This document shows, one piece after another, positions 18,366 through 28,489 of a stretch of 34,545 nt of DNA (positions within the stretch are counted from its first letter, which is position 1; each line of letters starts with the position of its first letter). The notes below the pieces were generated by a model. That model was not told where the DNA came from and ran no database searches. It saw only the letters and a list, made by a program, of their open reading frames with translations. Source of the DNA: Flavobacteriia bacterium. Lineage in GTDB: Bacteria > Bacteroidota > Bacteroidia > Flavobacteriales_D > Crocinitomicaceae. The DNA is taken from positions 1 to 34,545 of the forward strand of contig CANHVK010000018.1 in the NCBI GenBank assembly GCA_947464135.1. Direction: 5' to 3'. The position numbers were made by a program, and so were the translations under genes.

Positions 18366-18908
18366 TTATTTTTTTATCCATTGAATGATTGAAGAATCAA
18401 GCGGAGATGTACTCGGATCAATTACTCTTACTAACGTTCCTTGTTCATCTACTAAATATTTCTGAAAATTCCATTTAACTTTATTATCTTCCAGTTTATT
18501 CATCGATTTAGATGTAAGATAAACATACAAGGGATGTTTTTCTTTTCCCTTTACCGTAATTTTTGACATCATTGGAAAAGTAACACCATAATTTTTGACA
18601 CAAAAATCTTTAATCTGATCATTTGTTCCTGGATCTTGACTTAGAAAATCATTCGTTGGAAAACCAATTACTATAAACCCCTTATCTTTATATGTTGTGT
18701 ATAATTTTTCCAGTTCTTCAAACTGGGGAGTTAAACCACATTTAGAAGCCGTATTCACAATCATTACTTTCTTTCCTTTTAATTTTTTCAAATCAAACTT
18801 ATTCCCATCAATATCAACAACATCATAGTCATAAATAGATTGAGAAAAAGCGAAGTTGGAGAGCATAAAAAATAAACTCATCACAATCATTTTATTTAAT
18901 AAACGCAT
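18366..18908 (-). CDS. Exported glutathione/thioredoxin peroxidase family protein
   Basis: This 180-residue protein of the glutathione peroxidase fold reduces peroxides. A signal peptide covers residues 1-22 (SLFFMLSNFAFSQ), so it acts outside the cytoplasm. The peroxidatic residue is Cys57 in NTASKCGLTPQ, in place of selenocysteine. Cys103 in KDFCVKNYGVTFP matches the resolving Cys of thioredoxin-dependent members, so thioredoxin is a likelier donor than glutathione. Trp146-Asn147 in KWNFQKYL complete the family motif. The usual FPCNQF reads FPTNDF here, so the catalytic-tetrad Gln position is Asp87. Its start is 59 bp from the divergent OmpA-family gene. No consensus promoter was found in that gap. 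Confidence 0.9.
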   Translation of the reverse strand: MRLLNKMIVMSLFFMLSNFAFSQSIYDYDVVDIDGNKFDLKKLKGKKVMIVNTASKCGLTPQFEELEKLYTTYKDKGFIVIGFPTNDFLSQDPGTNDQIKDFCVKNYGVTFPMMSKITVKGKEKHPLYVYLTSKSMNKLEDNKVKWNFQKYLVDEQGTLVRVIDPSTSPLDSSIIQWIKK

Positions 18909-18967
18909 AGTAGAATTTTAGTAATTAATAATGTAACAATTAGAAAACAATTTCGTTCTAAAGAAAT

Positions 18968-19834
18968 ATGAAATTATTGAAAATACTTTTATTTATTTCG
19001 TTATTTTTCACTTACGGAAATGCAAAAACCAATTTCAATGGGATTTGGCAAGGTATTATTCAAAAAGAAGGGACAAAATTAAACGATGCAACTATTTTAT
19101 TTACTGAATTTACTGTACTAGATAACAGTTTAACAGGACGAACGCGTGATGAAATTCCTAAAAATGATTTTTATATCATTCATAGAATTAAAGGTCATTT
19201 GGTAGATAGTAACACTATTAAATTCAAACAATACGTTGCTGAATCAAAAAAACAAAACACAAGAATCACCTGGATTCAAATAGAATGCACCCTTAAATAC
19301 GACTCTTTAACAGGATACCTTAGTGGTACATACTCTCAAATAGGTGGTAGAAAAACAGGAGGTAAAATTATTTTATATAGATCTAATGCTGAATTTTCAT
19401 CTAATGAAATGATAATGCTTCACCAAAGTTGGAGAGATATATTTATTGATGATTTAAATAAAAAACGTAAAGCTCCTGAAATTAGAGAAAAAGAACGAAG
19501 AAACTTTGTATTTGAACCTATCTATTTCGATTACGATAAAGATGAATTAAAATCAGAATATTTCAATTATTTGAGCGAAATGGCGAGAATTGTTTTAGAT
19601 CATACTGATTTGAGAATAAAAATGACTGGTCATACGGATGCTGATGGCTCAGATAATTATAATAAAGATTTATCTCAAAGAAGAGCAAAAGTAATTCAGG
19701 ACTATTTTATCAAACAAGGTGTCCCTATTCATAAAATTGTTATCGATTTCAAAGGGGAAAATGAACCTGTTGACAATAACAAAACGGAAAATGGGAAACA
19801 AAGGAATAGAAGAGTTGATTTTGCGTTTATTTAG
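18968..19834 (+). CDS. OmpA-family peptidoglycan-binding envelope protein
   Basis: The 288-residue protein has a signal peptide (MKLLKILLFISLFFTYGNA). Residues 20-140 are a beta-rich domain of unknown function (FNGIWQGIIQKEG, GYLSGTYSQIGG). A linker with a charged helix follows to about 180. The OmpA C-terminal domain is at 183-288, with IYFDYDKDELKSEY, MTGHTDADGSDNYN (219 onward), LSQRRAKVIQDYF and NRRVDFAF. These contain the conserved Asp and Arg that bind the diaminopimelate of peptidoglycan. It probably tethers an envelope domain to the cell wall. The N-terminal part is not the usual eight-stranded OmpA barrel, so what is tethered is unknown. It is transcribed divergently from the peroxidase. 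A repeat remnant lies directly after it. Confidence 0.85.
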   Translation: MKLLKILLFISLFFTYGNAKTNFNGIWQGIIQKEGTKLNDATILFTEFTVLDNSLTGRTRDEIPKNDFYIIHRIKGHLVDSNTIKFKQYVAESKKQNTRITWIQIECTLKYDSLTGYLSGTYSQIGGRKTGGKIILYRSNAEFSSNEMIMLHQSWRDIFIDDLNKKRKAPEIREKERRNFVFEPIYFDYDKDELKSEYFNYLSEMARIVLDHTDLRIKMTGHTDADGSDNYNKDLSQRRAKVIQDYFIKQGVPIHKIVIDFKGENEPVDNNKTENGKQRNRRVDFAFI

Positions 19835-19835
19835 A

Positions 19836-19874
19836 ATACTAGACACAAGACTAAAAGATGAAAGACAATAGACT
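19836..19874. repeat. Remnant of dispersed repeat (AGAC-rich)
   Basis: The stretch tagacacaagactaaaag, followed by atgaaagacaatagac, resembles the left end of the dispersed repeat seen at 3848, 4021, 5362 and 5528. It fills the gap between the OmpA-family gene and hemF. Confidence 0.6.
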
Positions 19875-19882
19875 ACTATTGA

Positions 19883-20776
19883 CTAAATCCAATCAACTTT
19901 AGATTTCAAGATTTCAAGTGTTTCTTCTTCTTTTGATCCTTTTGAAGGGTTATAATCATATTCCCAATGCGCTAACGGGGGCATAGACATTAAGATAGAT
20001 TCAGTTCTACCACCTGAATATAATCCGAATTTTGTCCCTCGGTCGTGAACTAGATTAAACTCAACATACCGTCCTCTTCTTAAATTTCTCCACTTCAATT
20101 CTTCTTCATTGAAAAAATTATCTTTACCGAAAGAAACTTGCTGTGAATAAATCGAAACGAAAGAACTTGCTAATTTGGTACAATATTCAAATAGTCTATC
20201 TTTTGATAAAGTGGTATTAGATTCAGATAGATGGTCAAAAAAGATACCCCCTATTCCTCTTGACTCTCCTCGATGAGGGATATAAAAATAATCATCTGCC
20301 CAAGCTTTATGCTTTGTATAAAAAGAATCATCAAAACTTTTGCAAATAGTTTGTAATTGTTGATGAAAAATAACAGCATTTTCCCTTACAACATAATGTG
20401 GCGTCAAATCAATTCCACCACCAAACCAATAAGTCCCATCTGATAATTCAAAATATCGAACATTCATATGAATAATTGGAACATGTGGATTTTTTGGATG
20501 AATAACTATGGATATACCCGTTGCAAAAAAATCACCATCCGACATACCTAATTGTTTTTTCATAGGATCCGAAACAGGACCATAAACTGCAGAAAACGCA
20601 ACACCTCCTTTTTCAATGATATTTCCATTTACTATGGTGTTTGTAATTCCTCCACCTCCTTCTGTTCTGTCCCATTTATCTGATGAAAAAGTAGATTTAC
20701 CATCTAATTTTTCTAAGCCATCACAAATAGATGCTTGTAACTTTTGATATGCGGACGCTATATATTCCTTATTCAT
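19883..20776 (-). CDS. hemF: Oxygen-dependent coproporphyrinogen III oxidase
   Basis: HemF carries out the aerobic oxidative decarboxylation of coproporphyrinogen III to protoporphyrinogen IX in haem synthesis. Family motifs present are HMNVRYFEL, WFGGGIDLTPHYV, DDYFYIPHRGESRGIGG and FNLVHDRGTKFGLYSGGRTE, ending with LAHWEYDYNP. At 297 residues it has the normal length. I start it at ATG 20776 (MNKEYIASAYQ); an upstream in-frame TTG would add four residues. The ATG lies inside the end of the LysM/PBP1-like gene, giving an 8-bp overlap and probable translational coupling. Use of the oxygen-dependent enzyme fits an aerobic or microaerobic organism. Confidence 0.95.
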   Translation of the reverse strand: MNKEYIASAYQKLQASICDGLEKLDGKSTFSSDKWDRTEGGGGITNTIVNGNIIEKGGVAFSAVYGPVSDPMKKQLGMSDGDFFATGISIVIHPKNPHVPIIHMNVRYFELSDGTYWFGGGIDLTPHYVVRENAVIFHQQLQTICKSFDDSFYTKHKAWADDYFYIPHRGESRGIGGIFFDHLSESNTTLSKDRLFEYCTKLASSFVSIYSQQVSFGKDNFFNEEELKWRNLRRGRYVEFNLVHDRGTKFGLYSGGRTESILMSMPPLAHWEYDYNPSKGSKEEETLEILKSKVDWI

Positions 20777-22469
20777 TAACTTCACCAACTTTAACTACTT
20801 TAAAATCATCTTGACTAAAGATATAACAGGCTGTATTTTCTTTCCCGCTACCTTCGATATTTTCAATTAATTTAAAATGATTAATAACTCCTTGTTTACT
20901 TTTTTCATTCATTATATTTTCCAAAACAAAAAACATAGTTACATCAAATCCTTGAGCCGCATATTTTGTGAGTTGTGTATTATATTTTTTTCTATATAAT
21001 TTTTTCAATTTTTTAACTTCTTCATCGGAAGCATCAAAATTGACAGATGCACAATAATGAAAATGTAATTTGTTTTTCATTTCAGCAGAAATATCATCAT
21101 AATTTAGCCAATCTTTTGTGCCATATAATGAAACATTCGGAGATGATGGTTTAGATACAATATTTGCCAAACTATTTGCAATGGATGTTGATAAAACACG
21201 GTCACGACTCAGCACGACAAAAGCTAAATTTTTACCTTTCTTAGAAATAACATTTAATTCTTTTTCATTTACTTCATATATTTTTTTGGTACCCAACTTC
21301 ATAAATACAGTTCGAAAAGCTTGATATAACTCATTATCTTTTTGACCTACTTTAACCAAAATAACCTGATCATTTATATGTTTCTGGTATATGTATTTAG
21401 CAAGCTTTTTAGCCAAAGTAATGTCTGAAGTAGTTGCATTTAAAACAAAGGGATTATTTTTAAGATATGTAGTAGTACCTACAATAGGGCTAACTAATTT
21501 TATTTGATTTTTAAGACAAAAATCAGCAGTTTTCTCAAGATTTTCTCCACTAAATGGACCAATAAATAACGCAGAATTTAAAAGATCTTCTTTTTTAATA
21601 ATAGGAATTAAATCAGTAGTATCATTACCTATATCGTGAACAAAAACACTTCCTTCATAACCTAAATTTGCCAGTGAGTCTAAGGCCAACTGAGCACCCA
21701 TATAAAATTCAGTAGCAATCGCTCCTGTTGGATCTCCTTGTTTATCAGAATTAAAAGGTAAAAGAAAAGCAATGTTTTTTGACTGATTCGTTTTTGTTTC
21801 TAACGGAATTACAGTATCAATTTTTGTATCCACTTCTTTTAAAGAACGTATTGCAACATCTTTAGCTTCTTTCCCATAAATCGGAACTTTCAAACTCATT
21901 CCTGGTTTAATTTGATTGGAAGAAATATTATTTAATTTCCCTAATTCTTCTACTGGAACCATAAACCTCTTTGCTATGCTATACAGTGTTTCATGCTCCA
22001 AAACTTCGTGTACAATAACAGTATCAGCTTGCTTAGAAACTTGATTGACTTCATTTCTGTATTTCATATAATCACCCGGTAATTGTATGATTTGACCAAA
22101 TGACAGATTTTTCAATAAGCCAGGATTCAACTTAAGAACATCTTCCTCTTTTAAATTAAACTTTTTAAGAATTCCAAAAAAAGTCTCTCCTTCTTTTACA
22201 GTATATGAAAAGGTTTTCGCAGATTCACCAATAATCGGAATTAATACTTTTTGACCGACTTTCACTAATCCATTTAACTGTGGATTTAAAGATGATACTT
22301 CATCAACAGAAACTTCATATTCTTTACAGATTGAAAACAATGTAGCACCCTGTTGAACTGTATGTAAATAATATTTTTTACCCCCTCGTTCAACAGTTTC
22401 AGTTGTTTTTTGAGAATATCCTATAAATGCAAAACAGATTACAAAAACGAACAAAAAGTATTTTATCAT
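20769..22469 (-). CDS. LysM and PBP1-like domain envelope protein
   Basis: The 566-residue protein has a signal peptide (MIKYFLFVFVICFAFIGYSQ) and three LysM domains, at about 34-78, 88-131 and 153-197. Each has the pattern of a repeated G-x-T-L/F-x-x-I core followed by N-P-x-L and G-Q-x-(L/I)-x-(I/L)P, as in GATLFSICKEYEVS. LysM binds peptidoglycan glycan chains. Residues 230-560 resemble type 1 periplasmic binding proteins (KNIAFLLPFNS, YMGAQLALDSLANLGYEG, FIGPFSGENLEKTADF). This LysM plus PBP1 layout is known in Bacteroidota but its ligand is not established. It follows the guaA terminator and overlaps hemF by 8 bp. A structural or sensing role at the cell wall is inference. Confidence 0.85.
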   Translation of the reverse strand: MIKYFLFVFVICFAFIGYSQKTTETVERGGKKYYLHTVQQGATLFSICKEYEVSVDEVSSLNPQLNGLVKVGQKVLIPIIGESAKTFSYTVKEGETFFGILKKFNLKEEDVLKLNPGLLKNLSFGQIIQLPGDYMKYRNEVNQVSKQADTVIVHEVLEHETLYSIAKRFMVPVEELGKLNNISSNQIKPGMSLKVPIYGKEAKDVAIRSLKEVDTKIDTVIPLETKTNQSKNIAFLLPFNSDKQGDPTGAIATEFYMGAQLALDSLANLGYEGSVFVHDIGNDTTDLIPIIKKEDLLNSALFIGPFSGENLEKTADFCLKNQIKLVSPIVGTTTYLKNNPFVLNATTSDITLAKKLAKYIYQKHINDQVILVKVGQKDNELYQAFRTVFMKLGTKKIYEVNEKELNVISKKGKNLAFVVLSRDRVLSTSIANSLANIVSKPSSPNVSLYGTKDWLNYDDISAEMKNKLHFHYCASVNFDASDEEVKKLKKLYRKKYNTQLTKYAAQGFDVTMFFVLENIMNEKSKQGVINHFKLIENIEGSGKENTACYIFSQDDFKVVKVGEVNE

Positions 22470-22479
22470 AATAAAGTAT

Positions 22480-22515
22480 TTAAAACAAAAAGAAGGCTGT
22501 TCACAAAGAACAGCC
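22480..22515 (-). terminator. guaA terminator
   Basis: On the minus strand the stem ggctgttc / gaacagcc (22515-22495) has a 5-base loop and is followed by a T-rich tract. It separates guaA from the LysM gene on the same strand. Confidence 0.88.
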
Positions 22516-22523
22516 AGCTATAT

Positions 22524-24056
22524 TTATTCCCATTCAATTGTTGCGGGTGGTTTAGAACTAATATCGTATGTTACTCGATTAATTCCTTTCACTTGATTGA
22601 TTATTTTATTAGAAATTTTAGCAAGAAATTCATAAGGTAAATGTACCCAATCAGCTGTCATTCCATCTGTCGATGAAACAGCTCTTAATGCTACAGCATT
22701 TTCATATGTTCGCTCATCCCCCATTACTCCTACAGATTGTATCGGTAAGAAAATTGCTCCAGCTTGCCAAACCTGATCGTATAAACCATCTTCTTTTAAG
22801 CCATTGATAAAAATAGCATCGACTTCTTGAAGAATACGAACTTTTTCACCTGTTACCTCTCCTAAAATACGAATCCCTAATCCAGGACCTGGAAAAGGAT
22901 GTCTACCCAATATTTCAGAAGGTATATTTAATGATTTACCAACTCTTCTAACCTCATCCTTAAATAATAATCGTAAAGGTTCAACTACCTGTAATTTCAT
23001 ATAATCAGGCAACCCTCCAACATTATGGTGAGATTTAATCGTTTGAGAAGGACCACCATTGACAGAAACAGATTCAATAACATCAGGATAAATGGTTCCC
23101 TGTCCAAGCCACTTTGCATCTGTAACCAATTTAGATTCTTCATCAAATACATCAATAAAAACCTTGCCTATTGCCTTACGCTTTAACTCTGGATCAGTCA
23201 AGCCCTTTAGTTCAGAATAGAATTTTTCAGATGCATCAACTCCTTTGACATTCAATCCCATTCCTTTATAGGAATCTAAAACTGATTGAAATTCATTTTT
23301 ACGAAGCAATCCATTATCAACAAAAATACAGTACAAATTTTCTCCGATTGCTTTGTGTAATAACATAGCTGCTACAGATGAATCTACACCTCCTGACAAA
23401 CCTAAAATTACTTTATCCGTGCCTATTTTAGCACGTAATTCATTTACTGTCGATTCCACAAATGAATCTGGAGTCCATGATTGATCACAACCACATATAT
23501 CTACAATAAAGTTTTTTAATAAAGTACTTCCTTCTAATGAATGATATACTTCTGGATGAAATTGAATTCCAAAAGTCATTTCTCCTTCAATATGATATCC
23601 AGCTACTGATACATCGTGAGTACTTGCAATAATTTTATAATGATCCGGAACATTTTTAATCGTATCTCCATGAGACATCCAAACTTGGGAATTATCTGAC
23701 ATTCCTTTAGTTAATTCATGTTCTTTATCAACAAAAGATAAATTCGCACGACCATATTCTCTTATAGTTGAAGGTAATACTTCGCCACCAAAATTATTTG
23801 CTAGAAATTGTGCACCAAAACAAACACCTAACAAAGGATATTTTCCTTTAATTTCAGTTAAATCTGGTGTTGGAGCTTGTGGATCTCTCGTTGAAAAAGG
23901 ACTTCCAGAAAGAACAACTCCTTTTACATGATTCCCTAATGTAGGTATTTTATTCCAAGGGTGAATTTCACAATATACATTCAATTCACGTACTCGTCTC
24001 GCAATTAATTGAGTATACTGCGATCCGAAATCAATAATCAATATCATTTCTTGCAT
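22524..24056 (-). CDS. guaA: GMP synthase, glutamine-hydrolysing
   Basis: GuaA turns XMP, ATP and glutamine into GMP. Counting from ATG 24056 ([18 protein letters not shown]) it has 510 residues. The class I amidotransferase domain has Cys79 in GVCFGAQFL and His167/Glu169 in [10 protein letters not shown]. The ATP pyrophosphatase P-loop is [10 protein letters not shown] (about 218-227). The dimerisation/XMP domain contains [17 protein letters not shown] and ends with the standard [10 protein letters not shown]. An in-frame TTG farther upstream is a poor start, because it would lie in the promoter's -7 box region. The -7 box ends four bases before the ATG. The gene is a single unit with its own promoter and terminator. 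Confidence 0.97.
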   Translation of the reverse strand: MQEMILIIDFGSQYTQLIARRVRELNVYCEIHPWNKIPTLGNHVKGVVLSGSPFSTRDPQAPTPDLTEIKGKYPLLGVCFGAQFLANNFGGEVLPSTIREYGRANLSFVDKEHELTKGMSDNSQVWMSHGDTIKNVPDHYKIIASTHDVSVAGYHIEGEMTFGIQFHPEVYHSLEGSTLLKNFIVDICGCDQSWTPDSFVESTVNELRAKIGTDKVILGLSGGVDSSVAAMLLHKAIGENLYCIFVDNGLLRKNEFQSVLDSYKGMGLNVKGVDASEKFYSELKGLTDPELKRKAIGKVFIDVFDEESKLVTDAKWLGQGTIYPDVIESVSVNGGPSQTIKSHHNVGGLPDYMKLQVVEPLRLLFKDEVRRVGKSLNIPSEILGRHPFPGPGLGIRILGEVTGEKVRILQEVDAIFINGLKEDGLYDQVWQAGAIFLPIQSVGVMGDERTYENAVALRAVSSTDGMTADWVHLPYEFLAKISNKIINQVKGINRVTYDISSKPPATIEWE

Positions 24057-24060
24057 AATG

Positions 24061-24089
24061 CAAATATACAATAAATGGACATTTTACAA
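24061..24089 (-). promoter_or_regulatory. guaA promoter, 4 bp from the start codon
   Basis: The minus strand reads TTG (24089-24087), an 18-bp spacer, then TATATTTG (24068-24061), an exact TAnnTTTG match. The guaA ATG begins at 24056, so the transcript is predicted to be leaderless or nearly so. Confidence 0.7.
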
Positions 24090-24146
24090 CTCGAATTATT
24101 TCGAAGTTAATTAATTCACATTTTCAACAAATTATTAACCATATGA

Positions 24147-24175
24147 TTGATTTTTGGCACATTTTATGATATTTG
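24147..24175 (+). promoter_or_regulatory. Possible lolA promoter
   Basis: TTG at 24147-24149 is followed by 18 bp and GATATTTG (24168-24175), one base off TAnnTTTG. The predicted leader to ATG 24203 is about 20 bases. Confidence 0.45.
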
Positions 24176-24202
24176 TACTCTTATATTATAAGCTATTTTC
24201 AA

Positions 24203-24856
24203 ATGAAAAATCTACTTTTTATAATTGCTTTATTTAGTTTTAGTTACACCTTTACACAACAAGTAAAAGACAATGATCCTAAAGCACAATCAATTTTAGA
24301 TAAATTGTCACAAAAAATGAAAGGACTAAAATCATTTCAAATTGAGTTTAGTGCATCTATAAAAAATCAATCAACAGGTACCAATCAAAGTGAAATTGGA
24401 AAGGGATGGGTAAAAGGGAATAAATATTGTGCTACATACGGAGACAATACAGTTATTTCAAATGGAATTAAATCGTGGACTGTAGTAAAAGAAGACAAAG
24501 CAATCTATCAAGCAGACGTTGACGATAAAGAGAGTGACGGTATAAATCCTAAAAAATTAATGACTATTTGGGAAACTGGTTTTAAAAACAAATATGATCA
24601 TGAAGATGCTTTCAATGGTGAAAAGGTTCATATCATTCAGCTTTTTCCAAAAGATCCAAAAAAAGTTGAATATCATACTATAACAATTTATGTGGCTAAA
24701 GATAATTTAGAACTTAAAAAAGCAGTAATGAAATCGAAAGATGGTAGTGTAATGACCTATACTCTAAACAAATTAATCGAAAATCCGGATATTGAAGATG
24801 CAAAATTTGTTGTTGACATTAAAAAATACCCTGGATTTAAAATTGTTAAGAATTAA
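24203..24856 (+). CDS. lolA: LolA-like outer-membrane lipoprotein carrier protein
   Basis: LolA is the periplasmic chaperone that carries lipoproteins from the inner-membrane LolCDE complex to the outer membrane. The 217-residue protein starts at ATG 24203 (MKNLLFIIALFSFSYTFTQ), a signal peptide. The mature part shows the family layout: an early helix (AQSILDKLSQKMKGLKSFQIEFS), then antiparallel strands including GKGWVKGNKYCATYGDNTVISNG with the dGxxxW-type motif GIKSWTV. A late segment DAKFVVDIKKYPGFKIV completes the half-barrel. An in-frame TTG upstream falls in the promoter and is rejected. Bacteroidota LolA proteins are divergent, and the call rests on overall layout. It ends at a strong bidirectional terminator. 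Confidence 0.85.
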   Translation: MKNLLFIIALFSFSYTFTQQVKDNDPKAQSILDKLSQKMKGLKSFQIEFSASIKNQSTGTNQSEIGKGWVKGNKYCATYGDNTVISNGIKSWTVVKEDKAIYQADVDDKESDGINPKKLMTIWETGFKNKYDHEDAFNGEKVHIIQLFPKDPKKVEYHTITIYVAKDNLELKKAVMKSKDGSVMTYTLNKLIENPDIEDAKFVVDIKKYPGFKIVKN

Positions 24857-24869
24857 ATAAATTTAATCT

Positions 24870-24910
24870 AAACAAAATAGGGGTAGCTAATTGCTACCCC
24901 TATTTTGTTT
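24870..24910. terminator. Strong bidirectional terminator between lolA and E1 gene
   Basis: A perfect 18-bp stem (aaacaaaataggggtagc with its exact complement) encloses the 5-base loop taatt. A- and T-runs on the arms let it work for both convergent genes. Confidence 0.93.
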
Positions 24911-24924
24911 TACATTGTATTCAA

Positions 24925-26928
24925 TTAAAAATTATCAAGAGTATTCAGAGCTTCGAAAAAGCGTTGTTTCGGTAAAAAGTTTTGCTCTAAATCTGCAGCA
25001 AAAGGAATTGGAGTATCTAATGATCCAATTCGTTTTACAGGAGCATCTAATTTTTCAAAGCAATTTTCATTAATTAATGAAGCAATTTCTCCCCCAATAC
25101 CACCTGTTAAAGAATCTTCATGCAACACAATTACTTTACCTGTTTTTGAAACAGAATCATAAATAGCTTGTGTATCTAAAGGAGCTAACGATCTTAAATC
25201 TATAATATCTAAGTCTAACTCCGGATGTTTTTCAGCAGCTTCAAGAGCCCAATGAACACCTAAACCATAAGTAATAACAGAAATATTATTTCCAGCCTTA
25301 ACCGTTCTTGCTTTACCAATTTCAAGAGTATAATATTCATCTGAAACATCTTCTTTTATACTTCTATATAAGTATTTATGTTCAAAAAACAATACTGGGT
25401 TTGGATCTTCAATTGAGGCATTTAGCAATCCTTTTGCATCTCCTGGAAAAGCAGGATATACAATTTTCAAGCCTGGAGTATGGAAAAACCAAGCTTCATT
25501 ACTTTGACTATGGAAAGGTCCTGCTGCCGCACCTGCTCCTGTTGGCATACGCACAACAACATCTGCATTCTGCCCCCATCTCCAATGAGACTTCGCTAAA
25601 TTATTTACAATCTGATTAAACCCACAAGTAACAAAATCAGCAAATTGCATTTCAACAACAGACTTCATTCCTGCAATTGACAAACCTAAGCCTGCTCCAA
25701 CAATTGCAGATTCACAAATGGGCGTATTACGAATTCGCTCTTTTCCAAACTCTTCTACCATCCCTTCCGTCACTTTAAAAGCACCACCATATTCTGCAAT
25801 ATCCTGTCCCATGATAACCAAATCAGGATATTTTGTAAGAGATTCCTTCAACCCATCAGAAATAGCATCAATGAAACGTTTTTCAGTTTTTGAAGTATTT
25901 GAATTCAATGTATCTTTTGTAATATGATGAGCAAATACATCTTTTATTTCATCCGCTGTGTTAGGAATAATTTTCTCTTCAGCAAAAGCTAAATCAAGTC
26001 CTGCTTGAATTTCTTTGGTAATTTCGCTTCTAAAATGATGGATTGATTCCTCTGTTAAAATACCTTCTTCTTTTAAGAAAAGTTCAAAGTTTGCAACCGG
26101 ATCTTTTTTAGCCCAAGTATCTTGAATCCCTTCTGGATAATATTTAGTACCTGAAGACTCTTCATGTCCTCTCATTCTAAAAGTCATACACTCTAAAAGA
26201 AAAGGTCTTGGTTTTTTTCGAATAGATGCAGCTATTTTCTTAACTGTTGTGATAACTTCTAAAATATTATTACCATCTACTTGAAACGCATCCATTCCAT
26301 AACCAATACCCTTATCAATAAATTGCTTACAACGGAATTGTTCAACACTTGGTGTAGATAAACCCCATGCATTATTTTCTATCACAAAAATCACAGGTAA
26401 ATCCCAGACAGATGCAACATTTAAAGCTTCATGAAAATCTCCTTCACTAGCACCTCCATCTCCTGTGTAAACGATAGTTGCTTTGTTTTCCTTTCTTATA
26501 TTTGAAGCCAATGCTACCCCATCAGCTAATGCTAATTGAGGACCCAAATGTGAAATCATCCCTACAACTTTGTGCTCTTTTGTACCAAAGTGAAAAGAAC
26601 GATCTCTACCTTTAGTGAATCCAGACATTTTACCTTGAAATTGAGCAAAAAGACGATTTAAAGGTAAATTTCTAGCTGTGAAAACGCCTAGATTTCTATG
26701 CATAGGAAACATAAACTCGTCTTCATTCATTCCTAATGTAGTACCTACAGAAATAGCTTCTTGTCCCCATCCAGAGAACCACTTTGAAATTTTACCTTGA
26801 CGAAGAAGAATCAACATTTTTTCTTCAATCATTCTTGGCTTAATCAATGCCTTGTAAATTGAGATTAACTCATTATCATCGAATCCAGTTCGATCATAAG
26901 AAATATGACGTTTTTCTAATGTTTCCAT
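24925..26928 (-). CDS. Fused alpha/beta E1 of a 2-oxoacid dehydrogenase complex
   Basis: The 667-residue protein joins both E1 subunits in one chain. Residues 1 to about 325 are E1-alpha, with the thiamine diphosphate/Mg motif running from GDG (156-158) to NN (185-186), and the phosphorylation-loop-like RDRSFHFG. Residues from about 340 are E1-beta, with VEMQFADFVTCGFNQIVNN, MPTGAGAAAGPFHSQS and DLRSLAPLDT. E1 decarboxylates a 2-oxoacid and passes the acyl group to lipoyl-E2. The substrate is probably branched-chain 2-oxoacids, since Bacteroidota usually have separate pyruvate dehydrogenase subunit genes, but acetoin or pyruvate cannot be excluded. No E2 or E3 gene is in the window. It sits between two terminators, so it is probably its own transcript; no good promoter was found in the short gap upstream. 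Confidence 0.92.
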   Translation of the reverse strand: METLEKRHISYDRTGFDDNELISIYKALIKPRMIEEKMLILLRQGKISKWFSGWGQEAISVGTTLGMNEDEFMFPMHRNLGVFTARNLPLNRLFAQFQGKMSGFTKGRDRSFHFGTKEHKVVGMISHLGPQLALADGVALASNIRKENKATIVYTGDGGASEGDFHEALNVASVWDLPVIFVIENNAWGLSTPSVEQFRCKQFIDKGIGYGMDAFQVDGNNILEVITTVKKIAASIRKKPRPFLLECMTFRMRGHEESSGTKYYPEGIQDTWAKKDPVANFELFLKEEGILTEESIHHFRSEITKEIQAGLDLAFAEEKIIPNTADEIKDVFAHHITKDTLNSNTSKTEKRFIDAISDGLKESLTKYPDLVIMGQDIAEYGGAFKVTEGMVEEFGKERIRNTPICESAIVGAGLGLSIAGMKSVVEMQFADFVTCGFNQIVNNLAKSHWRWGQNADVVVRMPTGAGAAAGPFHSQSNEAWFFHTPGLKIVYPAFPGDAKGLLNASIEDPNPVLFFEHKYLYRSIKEDVSDEYYTLEIGKARTVKAGNNISVITYGLGVHWALEAAEKHPELDLDIIDLRSLAPLDTQAIYDSVSKTGKVIVLHEDSLTGGIGGEIASLINENCFEKLDAPVKRIGSLDTPIPFAADLEQNFLPKQRFFEALNTLDNF

Positions 26929-26962
26929 TGAACGATTTTTAGAGTGGTAAATTTAAATCAAA

Positions 26963-26990
26963 AAAGCCGATTCTTTGCAGAACCGGCTTT
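26963..26990 (-). terminator. gdhA terminator
   Basis: The stem aaagccg / cggcttt continues as ttct / agaa after one mismatch, with loop ttgc. On the minus strand it is followed by a run of T. It lies 21 bp past the gdhA stop. Confidence 0.88.
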
Positions 26991-27010
26991 AAAATATTTA
27001 AAAGTATAGA

Positions 27011-28435
<1,425 letters not shown>

Positions 28436-28489
28436 CTAAAAAATGCATTAATTTTTTAGCTATTTAAATTCATTCTATAAAAAAGCGAT

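Noticed and set aside
24057-24071. TTG start extending guaA by five residues
   Set aside because: It would overlap the -7 box and is not part of the conserved GuaA N-terminus; the ATG at 24056 fits the family.
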